A stretch of 64,000 bases of DNA from Acrasis kona (GCA_026419775.2 JAOPGA020000668.1:25614-89613); one strand, 5' to 3'. Numbered from the stretch's first letter, positions 1 through 9,821 are shown. Made by a program: numbers and translations. The notes: generated from the sequence alone by a model not told the origin.

Positions 1-1879
1 TTTGACGGAATTTACGACCTATATCAACATCGGAAAAGCCATATCGAATCAACACACCACCAAGAGCGTTCAAGCTGGTCAACAGGACGCACCTATGAAC
101 AGTGCTTTCATCGGTGCATAGTTTAAATGATTTTGGGATGTCGATCACTAGACAAGGAAGCAATTCCTCCGAGATGAACTCTTCAAGAAATGAGTAGTCA
201 GCTTTCAACTGATCGGACAAAATGACACGATCCAGCAGTTGGAATTGGACGAGACATTCAGCCAAGCGATAAGCAAAATCACGAAGACCGATTCGATGTT
301 CTTCTTTCATGGCATCCATCATCATGGAGTGGAGGCGCAAACATCTGTCACTCGTCAAAAAGTCATCTCTTTGGGAAGAAGTCATCAATGCAATAGTTGT
401 ACACAAGAATTCAGAGTAATTTACACAAGAAGAAGATTCTGCAAAATTATTATCGCTTTCAAAATCTTGGTCAACCGAAAAGTATTCATAGACCCTGTCC
501 ACACAAAAATCTAAAAATTTATGACACTCTTTGCTTCTTAACTTTGGTAATCTCTCTAAAAATGCGTACAATAAATGCACAAAACTATCCATTTGAAAAT
601 TGTAATATTCATCTCTTGGTTGACTAATAAGGATCTTGTAAATCTTGGTGAACAAAATCAACAGTTCGTCTTGATATTGTACCGTAATGTCATACATGCA
701 TGCGGAATTCACGTTCCTAATCCATCCGATCAGATATCTTGAGTCCTGAGGAGTTTGCAAAAGCTCCGTGGAGTCTATGGCTGTTGTAAAAATCTCCCTT
801 AACGTGCGATGGACATTAACAGTTTTAAGAGGCAGCACTTGTAAAGAAATGTGCTCAAGACAATACAAAGCAATCATTGTGCGAGAAGGATTATACAAAC
901 AAGTCAACAATACACTATAAAACTCTACAGAGTGGTCGAAAAGACGAAAATGTTTCCAAAAGTGAACAAGAGCACAACTAGAGGCATTCCATTGGGCCGT
1001 GTTTGGTTGACTTGGCTTGATGGCCTCGAACAACACGGGCACCAGGGCTCTTAATGGCTCCAAACATGAAAACCATTCGTCTCTTCTTCTGTGATAGAAG
1101 ATACTGGCTAGAATGGCAGTACAAGCCTCCTTCTTGCATTCGTCCTTTCCGCTGGTGATGATTTCGCACCAATCTTTGATGATTTGTGACATGTAGGGTG
1201 ATTCCATAAATGTGACCTGCCTAGCCAGGTAGTTCCAAAATTGTAGGCATACGAAACGAACGTTTGTTCGATCTTGAATCTTCTCCGGAATGAACAAAAA
1301 GTCGCATAGATTGTCTCTTTTGCTGTTGTAGCACATCATCGTACCCCCTTCCAAATTTGTTCTTATTTTGGGTAGAAACTTTACGAATTCTACGTGCGTG
1401 CTGTGATGTAGGCACAAAAATCTCTTTAATATTTTTAGCCCTACAGAAAATGTGGGGCTTTTCGTGTCGCTCTTGATGACAATGTCGCATAAATATCCTA
1501 GGCTTACGTCGGTCGGGATTACTTGGAAAATGTTTGCGATACAATCCAATGATATTGAAAGCATGTATTGCAATAGATTCTGTACTACGTCCTTTGAGAT
1601 GTAAATGGACTTTAAAACTGGATCGATATTTTCGCTGTATCCACCTTCGAATAACTCGCATACCAAGTTTATTATTATGTCATCCGGCTGCTCGTCATAA
1701 TCTATTAACGCTAACAATATTTGGTTCAAAATACTTTGTCCCTCAGTATAAAGTGCATGACTGGAGGATGGTTCCGGGTTTCCTAACGATATTGTGAAGT
1801 ATTGCCAATCTTGTAATAAATCTTGCACAGTGTGGTCCTGTGACAAACATGAGACCGGAAGAAGGCAACTGAGGTTCAT
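1..1879 (-). CDS. Large helical (HEAT/ARM-like) protein, C-terminus beyond window
   Basis: A minus-strand frame is open without any stop from an ATG at 1877-1879 to the window edge (626 codons); a stop lies just upstream in frame. I checked every triplet of this frame. The product is almost wholly predicted helix, with leucine-rich amphipathic stretches, many Cys and Trp residues and no catalytic motif I recognise. Segments such as VRFVCLQFWNYLARQ and SGKDECKKEACTAILASIF look like HEAT-type helical repeats, as in importin-beta/exportin family transport receptors. That assignment is an inference from texture, not from a diagnostic motif. No intron is needed within the visible part. Confidence 0.6.
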   Translation of the reverse strand, partial: MNLSCLLPVSCLSQDHTVQDLLQDWQYFTISLGNPEPSSSHALYTEGQSILNQILLALIDYDEQPDDIIINLVCELFEGGYSENIDPVLKSIYISKDVVQNLLQYMLSISLDCIANIFQVIPTDVSLGYLCDIVIKSDTKSPTFSVGLKILKRFLCLHHSTHVEFVKFLPKIRTNLEGGTMMCYNSKRDNLCDFLFIPEKIQDRTNVRFVCLQFWNYLARQVTFMESPYMSQIIKDWCEIITSGKDECKKEACTAILASIFYHRRRDEWFSCLEPLRALVPVLFEAIKPSQPNTAQWNASSCALVHFWKHFRLFDHSVEFYSVLLTCLYNPSRTMIALYCLEHISLQVLPLKTVNVHRTLREIFTTAIDSTELLQTPQDSRYLIGWIRNVNSACMYDITVQYQDELLILFTKIYKILISQPRDEYYNFQMDSFVHLLYAFLERLPKLRSKECHKFLDFCVDRVYEYFSVDQDFESDNNFAESSSCVNYSEFLCTTIALMTSSQRDDFLTSDRCLRLHSMMMDAMKEEHRIGLRDFAYRLAECLVQFQLLDRVILSDQLKADYSFLEEFISEELLPCLVIDIPKSFKLCTDESTVHRCVLLTSLNALGGVLIRYGFSDVDIGRKFRQ

Positions 1880-2199
1880 GTGATAAGCTCAGATTTTCCG
1901 ATATTTTTACAAATCAAAATTAAACCATTAATCCTTTTTTAGATGTGGTATTAAATTGTGTAGGGTCCATAATCTATCAAAGATTGACACCAATGACTCA
2001 GTTGTCCAGAGATAACCTGTACTGCAACCCTTGTATGTAATTTCTAGAAATTACTATCGATAAATAGAAGCATCTTTGTATTATTACTGTAAAAAATATG
2101 AGTTACGGTGGTTTTCAGAAAGGTAAACAGTAATGAGGTAATGTGCCTATGTCAACCAAGCAAAAACAAAAAGTATAAACCAAACCGCGCAATACTAGG
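1880..2199. other. Intergenic, divergent promoter region
   Basis: AT-rich spacer between two divergently transcribed genes. A TATAAA string at 2174-2179 lies only 20 bp before the transporter ATG, too close to act as a normal TATA box unless the real start is further downstream. Nothing else is recognisable. Confidence 0.4.
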
Positions 2200-3814
2200 A
2201 TGTCGTCTTTCGACGATGACCACCGTACCGCACTGATGACCCCTGACCCTGAAGGTGACATGAATGAGGTAACAAGAACGTACTCATTTGATGATGCTAT
2301 GGAGGAAATTGGATTTGGTCAATACCACTTTATATTAATGCAAGTGTGTGGAGCAGGGTATTTTTTCGACGGTATCGAATTGTCTTTGAGTAGTTTCATT
2401 ATCGATCCCATAATTGTCGAAATGAACATTAGTGACGTTGCAGCAGCAGCCCTTGGATCTATTGTGTTTATTGGAATGGCATTTGGAGCTTATCTAAGTG
2501 GTGTGATAGCTGACAAGTATGGCAGAAAGCCTATATTCTGTGGTAGTGTATTAGTGGTCAGTATGTTCGGTCTTTTGAGCGCATTTTCGCCCAATTATCC
2601 CATCCTCATGATTCTTCGCTTTTTTGTAGGTGTAGGATTAGGAGGTATACCACCCACGGACCACTCTATGCTCATGTAAGACACATTAGTTTCACTGCGT
2701 TAACATCTATAGGGAATTCTCTCCAAAATCATCAAGAGGACTTTCAATGGGTTCCTTACAGGTGTACAATGCCGTCGGAGGTATGTTTGAGTGCCTTCTG
2801 GCGTACCTATGTTTGGGCAGAGGTTTCAATGTTAATGGATGGAGGTACCTTGTAGGTGCATCAGCGGCCCCTGGTTTCTTCATCTTTTTCGCGAGATTAT
2901 TTGTATCAGAATCACCTAGGTACATGATGATTAATGGAAGATACAATGAAACAAAAGAGTTGATCAAAAAGATTGCACTCACAAATGGAAAGGAAGAGCC
3001 CGTCGGAAGGTTAATTGCTCCAGTACCAGAATCAAAATTGAGCGTGGTTAACCAACTTCTTGGAGTCCTTTCTAGAGGATATTTACGATCCACCCTACTA
3101 CTTTGGCTTGTTTGGTTCTTGATAGCCTATGGTGGCTGGGGATTCTCGTTCCTATCAGTAAGTGTCAACATTCAATGACTTCTAATGTATACGCAGCCAC
3201 TCACTTACGAAAAACTAGGAGCGAACACATACTTGTCAACATTCTACGGAAGTTTGGTCACATTCGTCGGAAGCGTACTCGTGATGTTTTACATTAATCT
3301 CGTAAGAAGAAAGCCGGTTCTAATTGTTGGATTTTTGTTGAGCGGAGTGCTTTTAGCCGTTACAGGTGCATACAACAACGTCACTTATATGACAGTCTTT
3401 ATTACTGTTAGTAGCTTTGTGATAACCCCACCGTGGAACGCTCTGTACGTTTTAACCGCAGAGACCTACCCCACTTCATTCAGGGCCACGGCGATGGGAA
3501 GCTGCTCTGTTTTCTATCGTTTGGGAGCCACCGTTACTTCCTTATCCGGTCTACCTCTGCTTTCTGCTTATGGATACGTTTGGCCTTACTTCTCCTTTGG
3601 ACTCGCACTACTCATTGCTGGTTTCTTGTGCATCTTCTTGCCAAATGATGTGCTTGGTCAAAGTTCCGAAGATGTTGCACACGAAAGGAAAAGTCACGGT
3701 GGTGATTTGATTCAGCCTCACATTCAAGAGAAAGTTTTGGAACTTGGATCGGCTCAAGAATTGGATGACTTTGATAATAATGAATACAATAAGTTGGAGA
3801 ATAAAGATGACTAA
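2200..3814 (+). CDS. MFS transporter, SV2/SVOP-like sugar/organic ion porter
   Basis: Three exons (2200-2675, 2713-3157, 3197-3814) joined by 37- and 39-nt introns give 512 aa. Twelve hydrophobic segments are visible. The cytosolic loop after TM2 reads GVIADKYGRKPIF, the MFS signature G-x3-D-x2-G-R-[KR], and PPWNALYVLTAETYPTSFRATAMG is the PETYPTxxRxxxxG signature of the sugar-porter/SV2 group. Family members carry organic solutes by proton coupling; the substrate here cannot be read from sequence. The N-terminal and C-terminal tails are acidic and cytosolic. It is convergent with the dipeptidase gene, with stops 13 bp apart. Confidence 0.88.
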
Positions 3815-3827
3815 AATATTTTATTGT

Positions 3828-5399
3828 TTATTTGAGTGCATCTACGAGTGCTTTGATGAATCGATAAGCAGGTTCCAAATCAGCAACACGGAATTTTTCG
3901 GTGGGAGAGTGAGCGTCGTCCACATGTACTCCAAAGGATATGGCATCGGCATTATATTTCTCATCAATCTTTGTGGTGATGATTCCTGCCTCTAATCCTC
4001 CATGAATTGTGGTTAATTCTACATCTTTATTAAACAAAGTTTTAAACACTTGTTGAGCAGTTATGGAGAGAACAGAATTAGGGTTGGGAACCCACCCTGG
4101 GAATACGCCATCAACTTTAACTTTTTCAAATTTGGCAAGTTCAAACACTGATATAACGTTGCTAGTTAATGCATCTCGTTCACTATCGTAGTCGCTCCTC
4201 TGCGAAGTCAACACTGTGAAGACACCATTGACTGTTTTGACACTTGCCAGATTTGTGCTTGTCCTTGGTTTGTTCTGTCCTTGTTCTAAATTCAATGCAG
4301 TACATCCATGAGGTAGTGCGTTGAGGGTTAAGATCATTTTAACTGCATCATCATGCACAATGTTGTCGTAATTGCCTTCAACATTTTGTGTTGAGATTTT
4401 GATTTTAGGATCTGACAAGGCAAATTCGCTCTTTGCATGCTCTGCAACAACTGAGACGATGTCTTGTACCTTTTTTACATCTCGGGCTCTAATCAAAGCA
4501 TGAGCATATCTTGGAATTGCATTGTGGGCAGCGCCACCCTCCAAAGAAATCAATTTAAAATCAACATGTTGATCAATGAGTTCAAACAAGATGCGAGTCA
4601 AAAGTTTGATGGCATTAGCCCTTTGCTTAATGATATCAACACCACTATGACCGCCGCGAAGACCTTCTACTGTAATGCCCAAAGTAGGACCAGAAGAAGC
4701 TTCTGTTTTATAGTTGAGTGTACCTGTTGTGGTTTTGCCACCTGCACAACCAATAATGATTGGACTAAAAGAGCCGTCCAAGTTAAGAACATGATGGGAG
4801 TTAACAAAACCATGCTGCAAACCAGTGGCCCCGACAAGGCCTACCTCTTCATCAATTGTAAACAAGAGTTCAAGTGGGCCATGTTTTATTGTTGGATCTG
4901 TCGCGACAGAAAGCGCAAGAGACATACCTAAACCATTGTCTCCACCCAGTGTTGTACCATTTGCCCTTAACCACCCTTCATCAAGGATAAGTTGAATGGG
5001 TTGTGAATCAAAATCAAAGTCTTTATGGGCTTCATCTTTTTCTGTAACCATATCAATGTGTGATTGTAGGCATAGGGATTTCGAGTTCTCAAACCCTCTT
5101 GATGCAGGCACTACAACTAGAATGTTGCCAATCTCATCTTTTTTGAGGTCAAAGCGATTCTTGGTGGCAAACTCTTCTAAATACTTGGTAATCAAATGTA
5201 GTTTTCCACTCGGTCTTGGTGTCTTTGTTATTCCACAAAAGTAGTTGAAAACAATCTTCGGTTCTAGGTCGATTAGTGGCATGCATGTATCATTTTTGAG
5301 AATAATAAGGTTGGGATTCTCTGCATGAAATTCCTCTGGCAAAACTGTGTACGCTAGAATCAAGGGTAAAAAAAAAGCTAGGGTTATGATTGGGTTCAT
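3828..5399 (-). CDS. PepD-type (M20) aminoacyl-histidine/nonspecific dipeptidase with signal peptide
   Basis: Single-exon gene of 523 aa. The open frame extends 14 codons upstream but only with a TTG, so I start at the ATG at 5397-5399. This places a clean signal peptide (MNPIITLAFFLPLILA) at the N-terminus. The mature part matches bacterial PepD (about 485 aa): LQSHIDMV carries the first metal His (about H114), TLGGDNG the bridging Asp (D154), TIDEEVGL the catalytic Glu pair (E184/E185), and HSPTEKF lies near the C-terminus. The family hydrolyses dipeptides such as carnosine-like Xaa-His with two zinc ions. PepD is mainly bacterial and cytosolic; a secreted or lysosomal form suggests acquisition from bacteria followed by addition of a leader (inference). 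Confidence 0.9.
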   Translation of the reverse strand: MNPIITLAFFLPLILAYTVLPEEFHAENPNLIILKNDTCMPLIDLEPKIVFNYFCGITKTPRPSGKLHLITKYLEEFATKNRFDLKKDEIGNILVVVPASRGFENSKSLCLQSHIDMVTEKDEAHKDFDFDSQPIQLILDEGWLRANGTTLGGDNGLGMSLALSVATDPTIKHGPLELLFTIDEEVGLVGATGLQHGFVNSHHVLNLDGSFSPIIIGCAGGKTTTGTLNYKTEASSGPTLGITVEGLRGGHSGVDIIKQRANAIKLLTRILFELIDQHVDFKLISLEGGAAHNAIPRYAHALIRARDVKKVQDIVSVVAEHAKSEFALSDPKIKISTQNVEGNYDNIVHDDAVKMILTLNALPHGCTALNLEQGQNKPRTSTNLASVKTVNGVFTVLTSQRSDYDSERDALTSNVISVFELAKFEKVKVDGVFPGWVPNPNSVLSITAQQVFKTLFNKDVELTTIHGGLEAGIITTKIDEKYNADAISFGVHVDDAHSPTEKFRVADLEPAYRFIKALVDALK

Positions 5400-6078
5400 T
5401 TCGAAGTTTTTGTAAGCGATATTGAAGTTGGTCTCTGGCAATCAATTGATATTTCGGACAACTCAACCATGGTTTAGATGGAGGTTAAGCTTACTTTATA
5501 AAAAACGGTAATGGTAGCGTCAGTATCGAGGTCATTTATGTAGTCAATTCATCGATGAGATGCGAGTAATCATAGAACAATCTCAGAACAGTTTCATTTC
5601 AATCAGACAGACATTCGCTTATCTTTTTCAATTTTATCAAACCAAGAACTATTAAAGACAATTGCATTGCATCATCAAACTCAACATTAGAATTAATATA
5701 TTTACTATAAAAGATGATAAACTCGTTGAAATTGATTCAATTAACATTGAAGACCTTTACCTGGCAGATCAGCTTCTGCTCTTATATCAATAGCTACTTG
5801 AACATGTAAAATGTGAACCAAGCTTGAAAGTAAAAGACAAATATCATTATTGATCATTATGATTTGTCTATAAATATGGTTTAGGATCAACGAACACTTT
5901 CTAGATCGGTTTTGTTACCTGAGTATAGAGCTAATTTTTTATAAATGTTTCGGTCTGTGAAAAAATCATGACCATATCCGGTGACACTAATTATAAAACG
6001 CAACGGTGATTTGGGTCAGTCCAAGTTAAAAACAAATCCACAATTATCGATACTCAAAATTTCACAACAAAACACAAC
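5400..6078. other. Intergenic divergent promoter region
   Basis: AT-rich 680-bp spacer between the dipeptidase and the Kazal gene. I see no coding stretch, repeat or RNA gene apart from TATA-like strings near 5870 and 5992. Confidence 0.5.
5992..5998 (+). promoter_or_regulatory. TATA-like box of the Kazal gene
   Basis: TATAAAA lies 81 bp upstream of the ATG at 6079, leaving about 50 nt for a 5' UTR if transcription starts 30 bp downstream. The assignment rests on sequence and spacing only. Confidence 0.35.
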
Positions 6079-6573
6079 ATGCAAACACTAACAATCGTAC
6101 TCACAATTGCTCTCATCTCAGTAGCATCAGCCAAAGTATGCTTCTGCCCACAGGTGTACCTCCCAGTTTGTCACGTCAAGACCGGCGAGATATTATACTC
6201 AAATGAATGCTTCGCTCAGTGCTACCACGATAATATGAACGAGATCATCCCATGCCATTTATTCAAGAAGGTTAATAAACCAACACAAGAGCCCGTTAAA
6301 GATGAATGTATCTGCTCTCAAGAATTCAACCCTGTTTGCCACAAAACGACCGGAAAGCAACTTTTTTCAAACGAGTGCTCCGCTCGTTGCCATCATGAGA
6401 ATATGAACGAACTTGTTCTTTGTAGCGACTACAAAAAATCATCGAAGAATGATGATTGCGTATGTACATTCATCTTTGAACCACTTTGCAACGACAAAGA
6501 TCAAATCATGTTTGGAAACGAGTGCTTAGCAAGATGTGCCAAAGTAAACCTCAAGACATTGCACAAATGTTAA
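6079..6573 (+). CDS. Secreted three-repeat Kazal-like protein
   Basis: Single-exon 164-aa protein with a signal peptide (about residues 1-18) and three tandem Cys-rich repeats (about 21-60, 74-115, 126-164). Each repeat follows C-x-C-x5-6-[PE]-[VL]-C-x-(K/D)-x5-8-(S/G)-N-E-C-x-A-x-C-x7-C, the Kazal-type serine-protease-inhibitor pattern with its typical NECxAxC core. Kazal proteins block extracellular proteases by a reactive-site loop. Whether these repeats inhibit anything is unknown, and their spacing is slightly compact compared with animal Kazal domains. A role in taming prey or self proteases is a guess. The repeats are highly similar in NMNE-containing segments, pointing to internal duplication. 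Confidence 0.8.
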   Translation: MQTLTIVLTIALISVASAKVCFCPQVYLPVCHVKTGEILYSNECFAQCYHDNMNEIIPCHLFKKVNKPTQEPVKDECICSQEFNPVCHKTTGKQLFSNECSARCHHENMNELVLCSDYKKSSKNDDCVCTFIFEPLCNDKDQIMFGNECLARCAKVNLKTLHKC

Positions 6574-6964
6574 ATTGATGAATAAACTGAATTTGATTTT
6601 GATATTGATAGTTGATGTATATTTTGATTACTCCAAAACTCAAATCAGTTCTCCACCGTCACCAACTGGTGCTATATTGTGCGGTTCCCACCATATTCCA
6701 GAACCTGATCTATAGGAGTACCCAAGCTACCAAGAATTTAACGATTGCCTAGTGAGGTGGTAAATAACAATTTATTTGACGCAAAAACTATGATTGGTAG
6801 TCTGTGTATGTTCGTTTTTTTGTGGCTATGTTGTTAGAATATTGACTTTTGGATGGTTTTATACCAAATTCTGCACATAGGTGGGTGAACTATTATTATT
6901 AACAGAACTCTAGATGGAATGTCTGCAAACATCTCAGTTTTATATTGAAAAAAGTAGATATACA
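6574..6964. other. Intergenic
   Basis: No gene found. One stretch around 6690-6770 loosely resembles the NECxARC end of a Kazal repeat and could be a dead repeat, but the match is too weak to call. Confidence 0.3.
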
Positions 6965-7048
6965 TCCGTTATAGTCTAGGTGGTCATTAAATCATTAGGA
7001 TGAGCGGCTTTCACCCGCTAGACCCGGGTTCGAGTCCCGGTAACGGAG
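6965..7048 (+). tRNA. tRNA-Glu (anticodon UUC) with 11-nt D-loop insertion
   Basis: The acceptor stem TCCGTTA/TAACGGA pairs perfectly over 7 bp (6965-6971 with 7041-7047), followed by discriminator G. The anticodon arm AGCGG-CTTTCAC-CCGCT gives anticodon TTC. The T arm CCGGG-TTCGAGT-CCCGG carries an intact B box. The D arm contains the normal tRNA-Glu sequence except that 11 extra bases (CATTAAATCAT, about 6985-6995) sit between GTGGT and TAGGAT. Without them the gene is exactly 73 nt, like other eukaryotic tRNA-Glu genes. No CCA is encoded and a T4 tract follows. It may be functional if the extra bases are a D-loop expansion or a non-canonical intron. Confidence 0.92.
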
Positions 7049-7052
7049 ATTA

Positions 7053-7056
7053 TTTT
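7053..7056 (+). terminator. RNA polymerase III T-tract terminator
   Basis: TTTT begins 5 nt after the tRNA-Glu discriminator base, as expected for Pol III termination. Confidence 0.7.
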
Positions 7057-7134
7057 ATTTAACAAAAATGAAAATATTTTTCCCATTTGTTCTGTACAGG
7101 AGACAGTTGATGAAACTTACGATAAATTATAGTA

Positions 7135-7485
7135 CACAAAACAACTGAATGACACCAAGATTGCCAGCTATATTCCCACTGAGGTTTACTTTGACATCCC
7201 TCACCTTCACATGAATGAAGAATACTGACCTGACGCAAAAACTTTTGAACCAGAAAGGTTTGATCTAGAGTCTAGCGAATACCACAAAGTGAAACCTTGC
7301 TCTTTTATACCTTTCAGCATCGGTCATAGAAAATGCTTTGGTTCAAAGTTTAGTGAGATTGAATCGGCAATAATTATTTCTCAGTTTGTGTTGTGTTATG
7401 AAATCAGCTGACGACCCAGAGATGAATACAAAGAAAGTGTCCTGTGGTGATATTGAGACCAAGGTCACTCAACCTCAAAATTGAA
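7135..7485 (+). pseudogene. Cytochrome P450 C-terminal fragment (dead)
   Basis: One frame reads a diagnostic P450 tail: NDTKIASYIPTEVYFDIPHLH, then PDAKTFEPERFD (PERF motif), then FIPFSIGHRKCFGSKF. The last is the haem-binding FxxGxRxCxG signature with its Cys ligand and the following helix L. The sequence between HMNEEY and PDAKTF has TGA where family members have Trp, and the frame shifts by one base after the L helix before a short tail. No upstream catalytic domain or I-helix is present. This is therefore a truncated relic of the host P450 family, with no surviving intact copy in the window. Confidence 0.8.
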
Positions 7486-7593
7486 TTTAAAAGAACACAT
7501 TTTTTGATCAAATGTTAAATTGTCCGTACAAATTTTAGCTCCGATCAACATTTAACACGACCTGATATTTTAAACAGGTGATCACTTCTTTTA

Positions 7594-8958
7594 ATGACTT
7601 TACAAAAAATGACAAAGAGATCAGCACCACCTCTCGCAAACCGCTTCACTGCTGAAGACCCCTTGTTTGTGCAAGCAATAGGAAAGGCATTTTCGGACTT
7701 GTATAATGCCACGAGCAATCCCACAGGATACATCAACATTGGTGTCGCCGAGAATACACTCACTGCCGACTTGATGACCGAATACATTCAAACAATCAAC
7801 AAAGACCACCCTGTTCAAACAACTGATTTAAATTATACCGATTTTGCGGGAGCTCCTCAATTTCGCACCCAATTAGCAAAATTCTTTCAAAAGAGACTCT
7901 TCGCCTTGTCAAACGAAGTCGCAACCGTTGATCCCAACAACTTTATGGTATTTAACGGTGCTGGTAGCATAATTGAATCCTTGTCATCTAGCGTGTGCGA
8001 AAGTGGAAACTACATCATGATTCCCGCGCCACAGTACTTGGCCTTCGAAAATGATCTTAACAGACGATTCGGATGCAACATGTTACCGTTGTACATGCCA
8101 TACAATAAAGAGGCCAATGAGTTTCAACTCAACAAGCGTGACATTCAAGCGTGTCTGGACCAAGCAAAGAGCGAAGGTAAGAAGGTAAGGGGTTTCTTGC
8201 TATGCAACCCCAACAATCCAACTGGTGATATTTATCCTCGTGAGTTGGTAGAATGGATAATTGACTGGTGTAGCGAAAATTCAATTCACTTCATCAGTGA
8301 TGAGGTGTACGGTCTTTCTATTTTTAATAAACGTAACGGAGAAGAGTTCGTGTCCGCTGGGCGTATTGCCCACGAAGGCATTGCAAGTGGTAATGCTTCT
8401 CACGACTATACTCATGTGCACATTGTATATAGTTTTTCCAAAGACATTACTTTGAATGGTTTTAGGGTGGGCGTCTTATACACTCTAAATCAAGATGTTT
8501 TAAATTTTATGAGAGGTAATTCCTACTTCCAAGGAGTGTCGAGTCACACTCAAAAACTTCTCACCCACTTGTTGGAGAGGGATGATTTGCTTGGTAACTT
8601 TTTGCTCGAGAACAATAAAAATCTGACTCATTCTTACAACCAAGTGGCATCCGCACTTGATGAATTTAAAATTAAATATGTGGTGCCAAGCGCGGGTGTG
8701 TTGATGTGGGTTGACTTGTCTGGATTGATCAAGAAGAAACTAAACAAGGACACCATCGATCAACAAGATGAAATTACTTTTTGGCAGGGTTGCTTTGATG
8801 AAGCGAGGGTTTACATACCGGCTGGACAATTTTTCAAATGTAATGTGCCCGGTTGGTTTAGAGTTTGCTTTACGACTTATTCAGCAGACATTACCACACT
8901 CGCTTTTCAAAGAATCTTAAATTGGGTCGAAAAGAATGAAAGGATTATCGTCAATTAA
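7594..8958 (+). CDS. Fold-type I aminotransferase, ACC-synthase-like
   Basis: Single-exon 454-aa PLP enzyme (an alternative ATG lies 5 codons downstream). NPNNPTG (about 205-211) and DEVYG (D236, Y239) hold the cofactor pyridine ring, SFSKDITLNGFRVG carries the Schiff-base Lys (K283) and phosphate-binding Arg (R291), and a C-terminal WFRVCF Arg binds the substrate carboxylate. The layout and the N-terminal INIGVAEN follow 1-aminocyclopropane-1-carboxylate synthases and their non-plant homologues. In plants these make the ethylene precursor from S-adenosylmethionine. Protist members may instead be ordinary amino-acid aminotransferases, so the exact reaction is open. No targeting signal is obvious. 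Confidence 0.85.
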   Translation: MTLQKMTKRSAPPLANRFTAEDPLFVQAIGKAFSDLYNATSNPTGYINIGVAENTLTADLMTEYIQTINKDHPVQTTDLNYTDFAGAPQFRTQLAKFFQKRLFALSNEVATVDPNNFMVFNGAGSIIESLSSSVCESGNYIMIPAPQYLAFENDLNRRFGCNMLPLYMPYNKEANEFQLNKRDIQACLDQAKSEGKKVRGFLLCNPNNPTGDIYPRELVEWIIDWCSENSIHFISDEVYGLSIFNKRNGEEFVSAGRIAHEGIASGNASHDYTHVHIVYSFSKDITLNGFRVGVLYTLNQDVLNFMRGNSYFQGVSSHTQKLLTHLLERDDLLGNFLLENNKNLTHSYNQVASALDEFKIKYVVPSAGVLMWVDLSGLIKKKLNKDTIDQQDEITFWQGCFDEARVYIPAGQFFKCNVPGWFRVCFTTYSADITTLAFQRILNWVEKNERIIVN

Positions 8959-9102
8959 ATATCTAGTTTTTAAAAACCTCTTCTCAGTCATTTTATTATT
9001 GATGTATTTTTTTTGATGAACAAGGAACGAACATCGCTTGAACTTTACATTATGTTTAAATTGACAAGCAGATGACAGGCATCAAAATAAAAATAAATCA
9101 CA

Positions 9103-9773
9103 ATGAGGGATGAACTAAAGATTGCAGTAATTGGAGCTGGTGCAGTTGGAAAGTCATGTATGACAGTACTGATGACTACTCACAATAAACCAAGTGGAGA
9201 ATATGACCCTACAATTGAAGATGCTTACTTCCATGTGTGCAAAGTAGATGAAAGGTAGGTACATTTGGCCATTCAAAATTAATGGAATGAAATAGGACCA
9301 TTAATCTTGAGATACTTGACACAGCTGGGCAAGATGAATATAGGGCCCTGAGACCACAGTACATGATGGGGTGCTATGGATTCCTAATAGTCTGCGACCT
9401 CACAGATCCCGCTAGTATGGACAATCTAATTGAATTCGTGGAATTGATAAGGAGAGTCAGAAATATTGATGATGAAACACCATTCCCTGCTGTATTATGT
9501 GGTAACAAAGTTGATTTGACAACCAAAAGGATGATAAGCCTAGATGAACTACGCGACTTTTCAAAAAAGTATATTAATGGCTGTCCGGTATTTGAGACAA
9601 GTGCAACTTCATCTTTAAATGTCAAAGATTCCTTCATACAATTGGTTAGGGAGTGTCTAAAACAACGAGAGAGAGCCGCTAAGCCAAAAGAAAAGAAGCC
9701 AAGAAAAAGCTCATTTTTGTCCTCGTCTGGTTCAGCGGAAGCAAAATCTGATTTGGATGCTTTTGTTGGTTAA
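9103..9773 (+). CDS. Ras-family small GTPase lacking a CAAX box
   Basis: Two exons (9103-9254 and 9296-9773; 41-nt intron) give 209 aa. All G boxes are present: P-loop GAGAVGKS, switch I YDPTIED (the Ras effector sequence), DTAGQDEY with the catalytic Gln, GNKVD, and ETSA. This places it in the Ras subfamily of membrane-associated signalling switches. After the G domain a basic Lys/Arg-rich tail (RERAAKPKEKKPRK) is followed by a Ser-rich end DAFVG, with no C-terminal prenylation Cys. Either the basic tail alone binds membrane, or a CAAX end is made by alternative splicing. It is convergent with the gene at 9822, 48 bp apart. Confidence 0.9.
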
Positions 9774-9821
9774 TTTAGAATAAAAAAAAACATGTCACAT
9801 TAAATTATCAAGTGTATTTAA

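Noticed and set aside
2174-2179. TATAAA before the MFS transporter
   Set aside because: Only 20 bp from the ATG, too close to act as a TATA box for that start.
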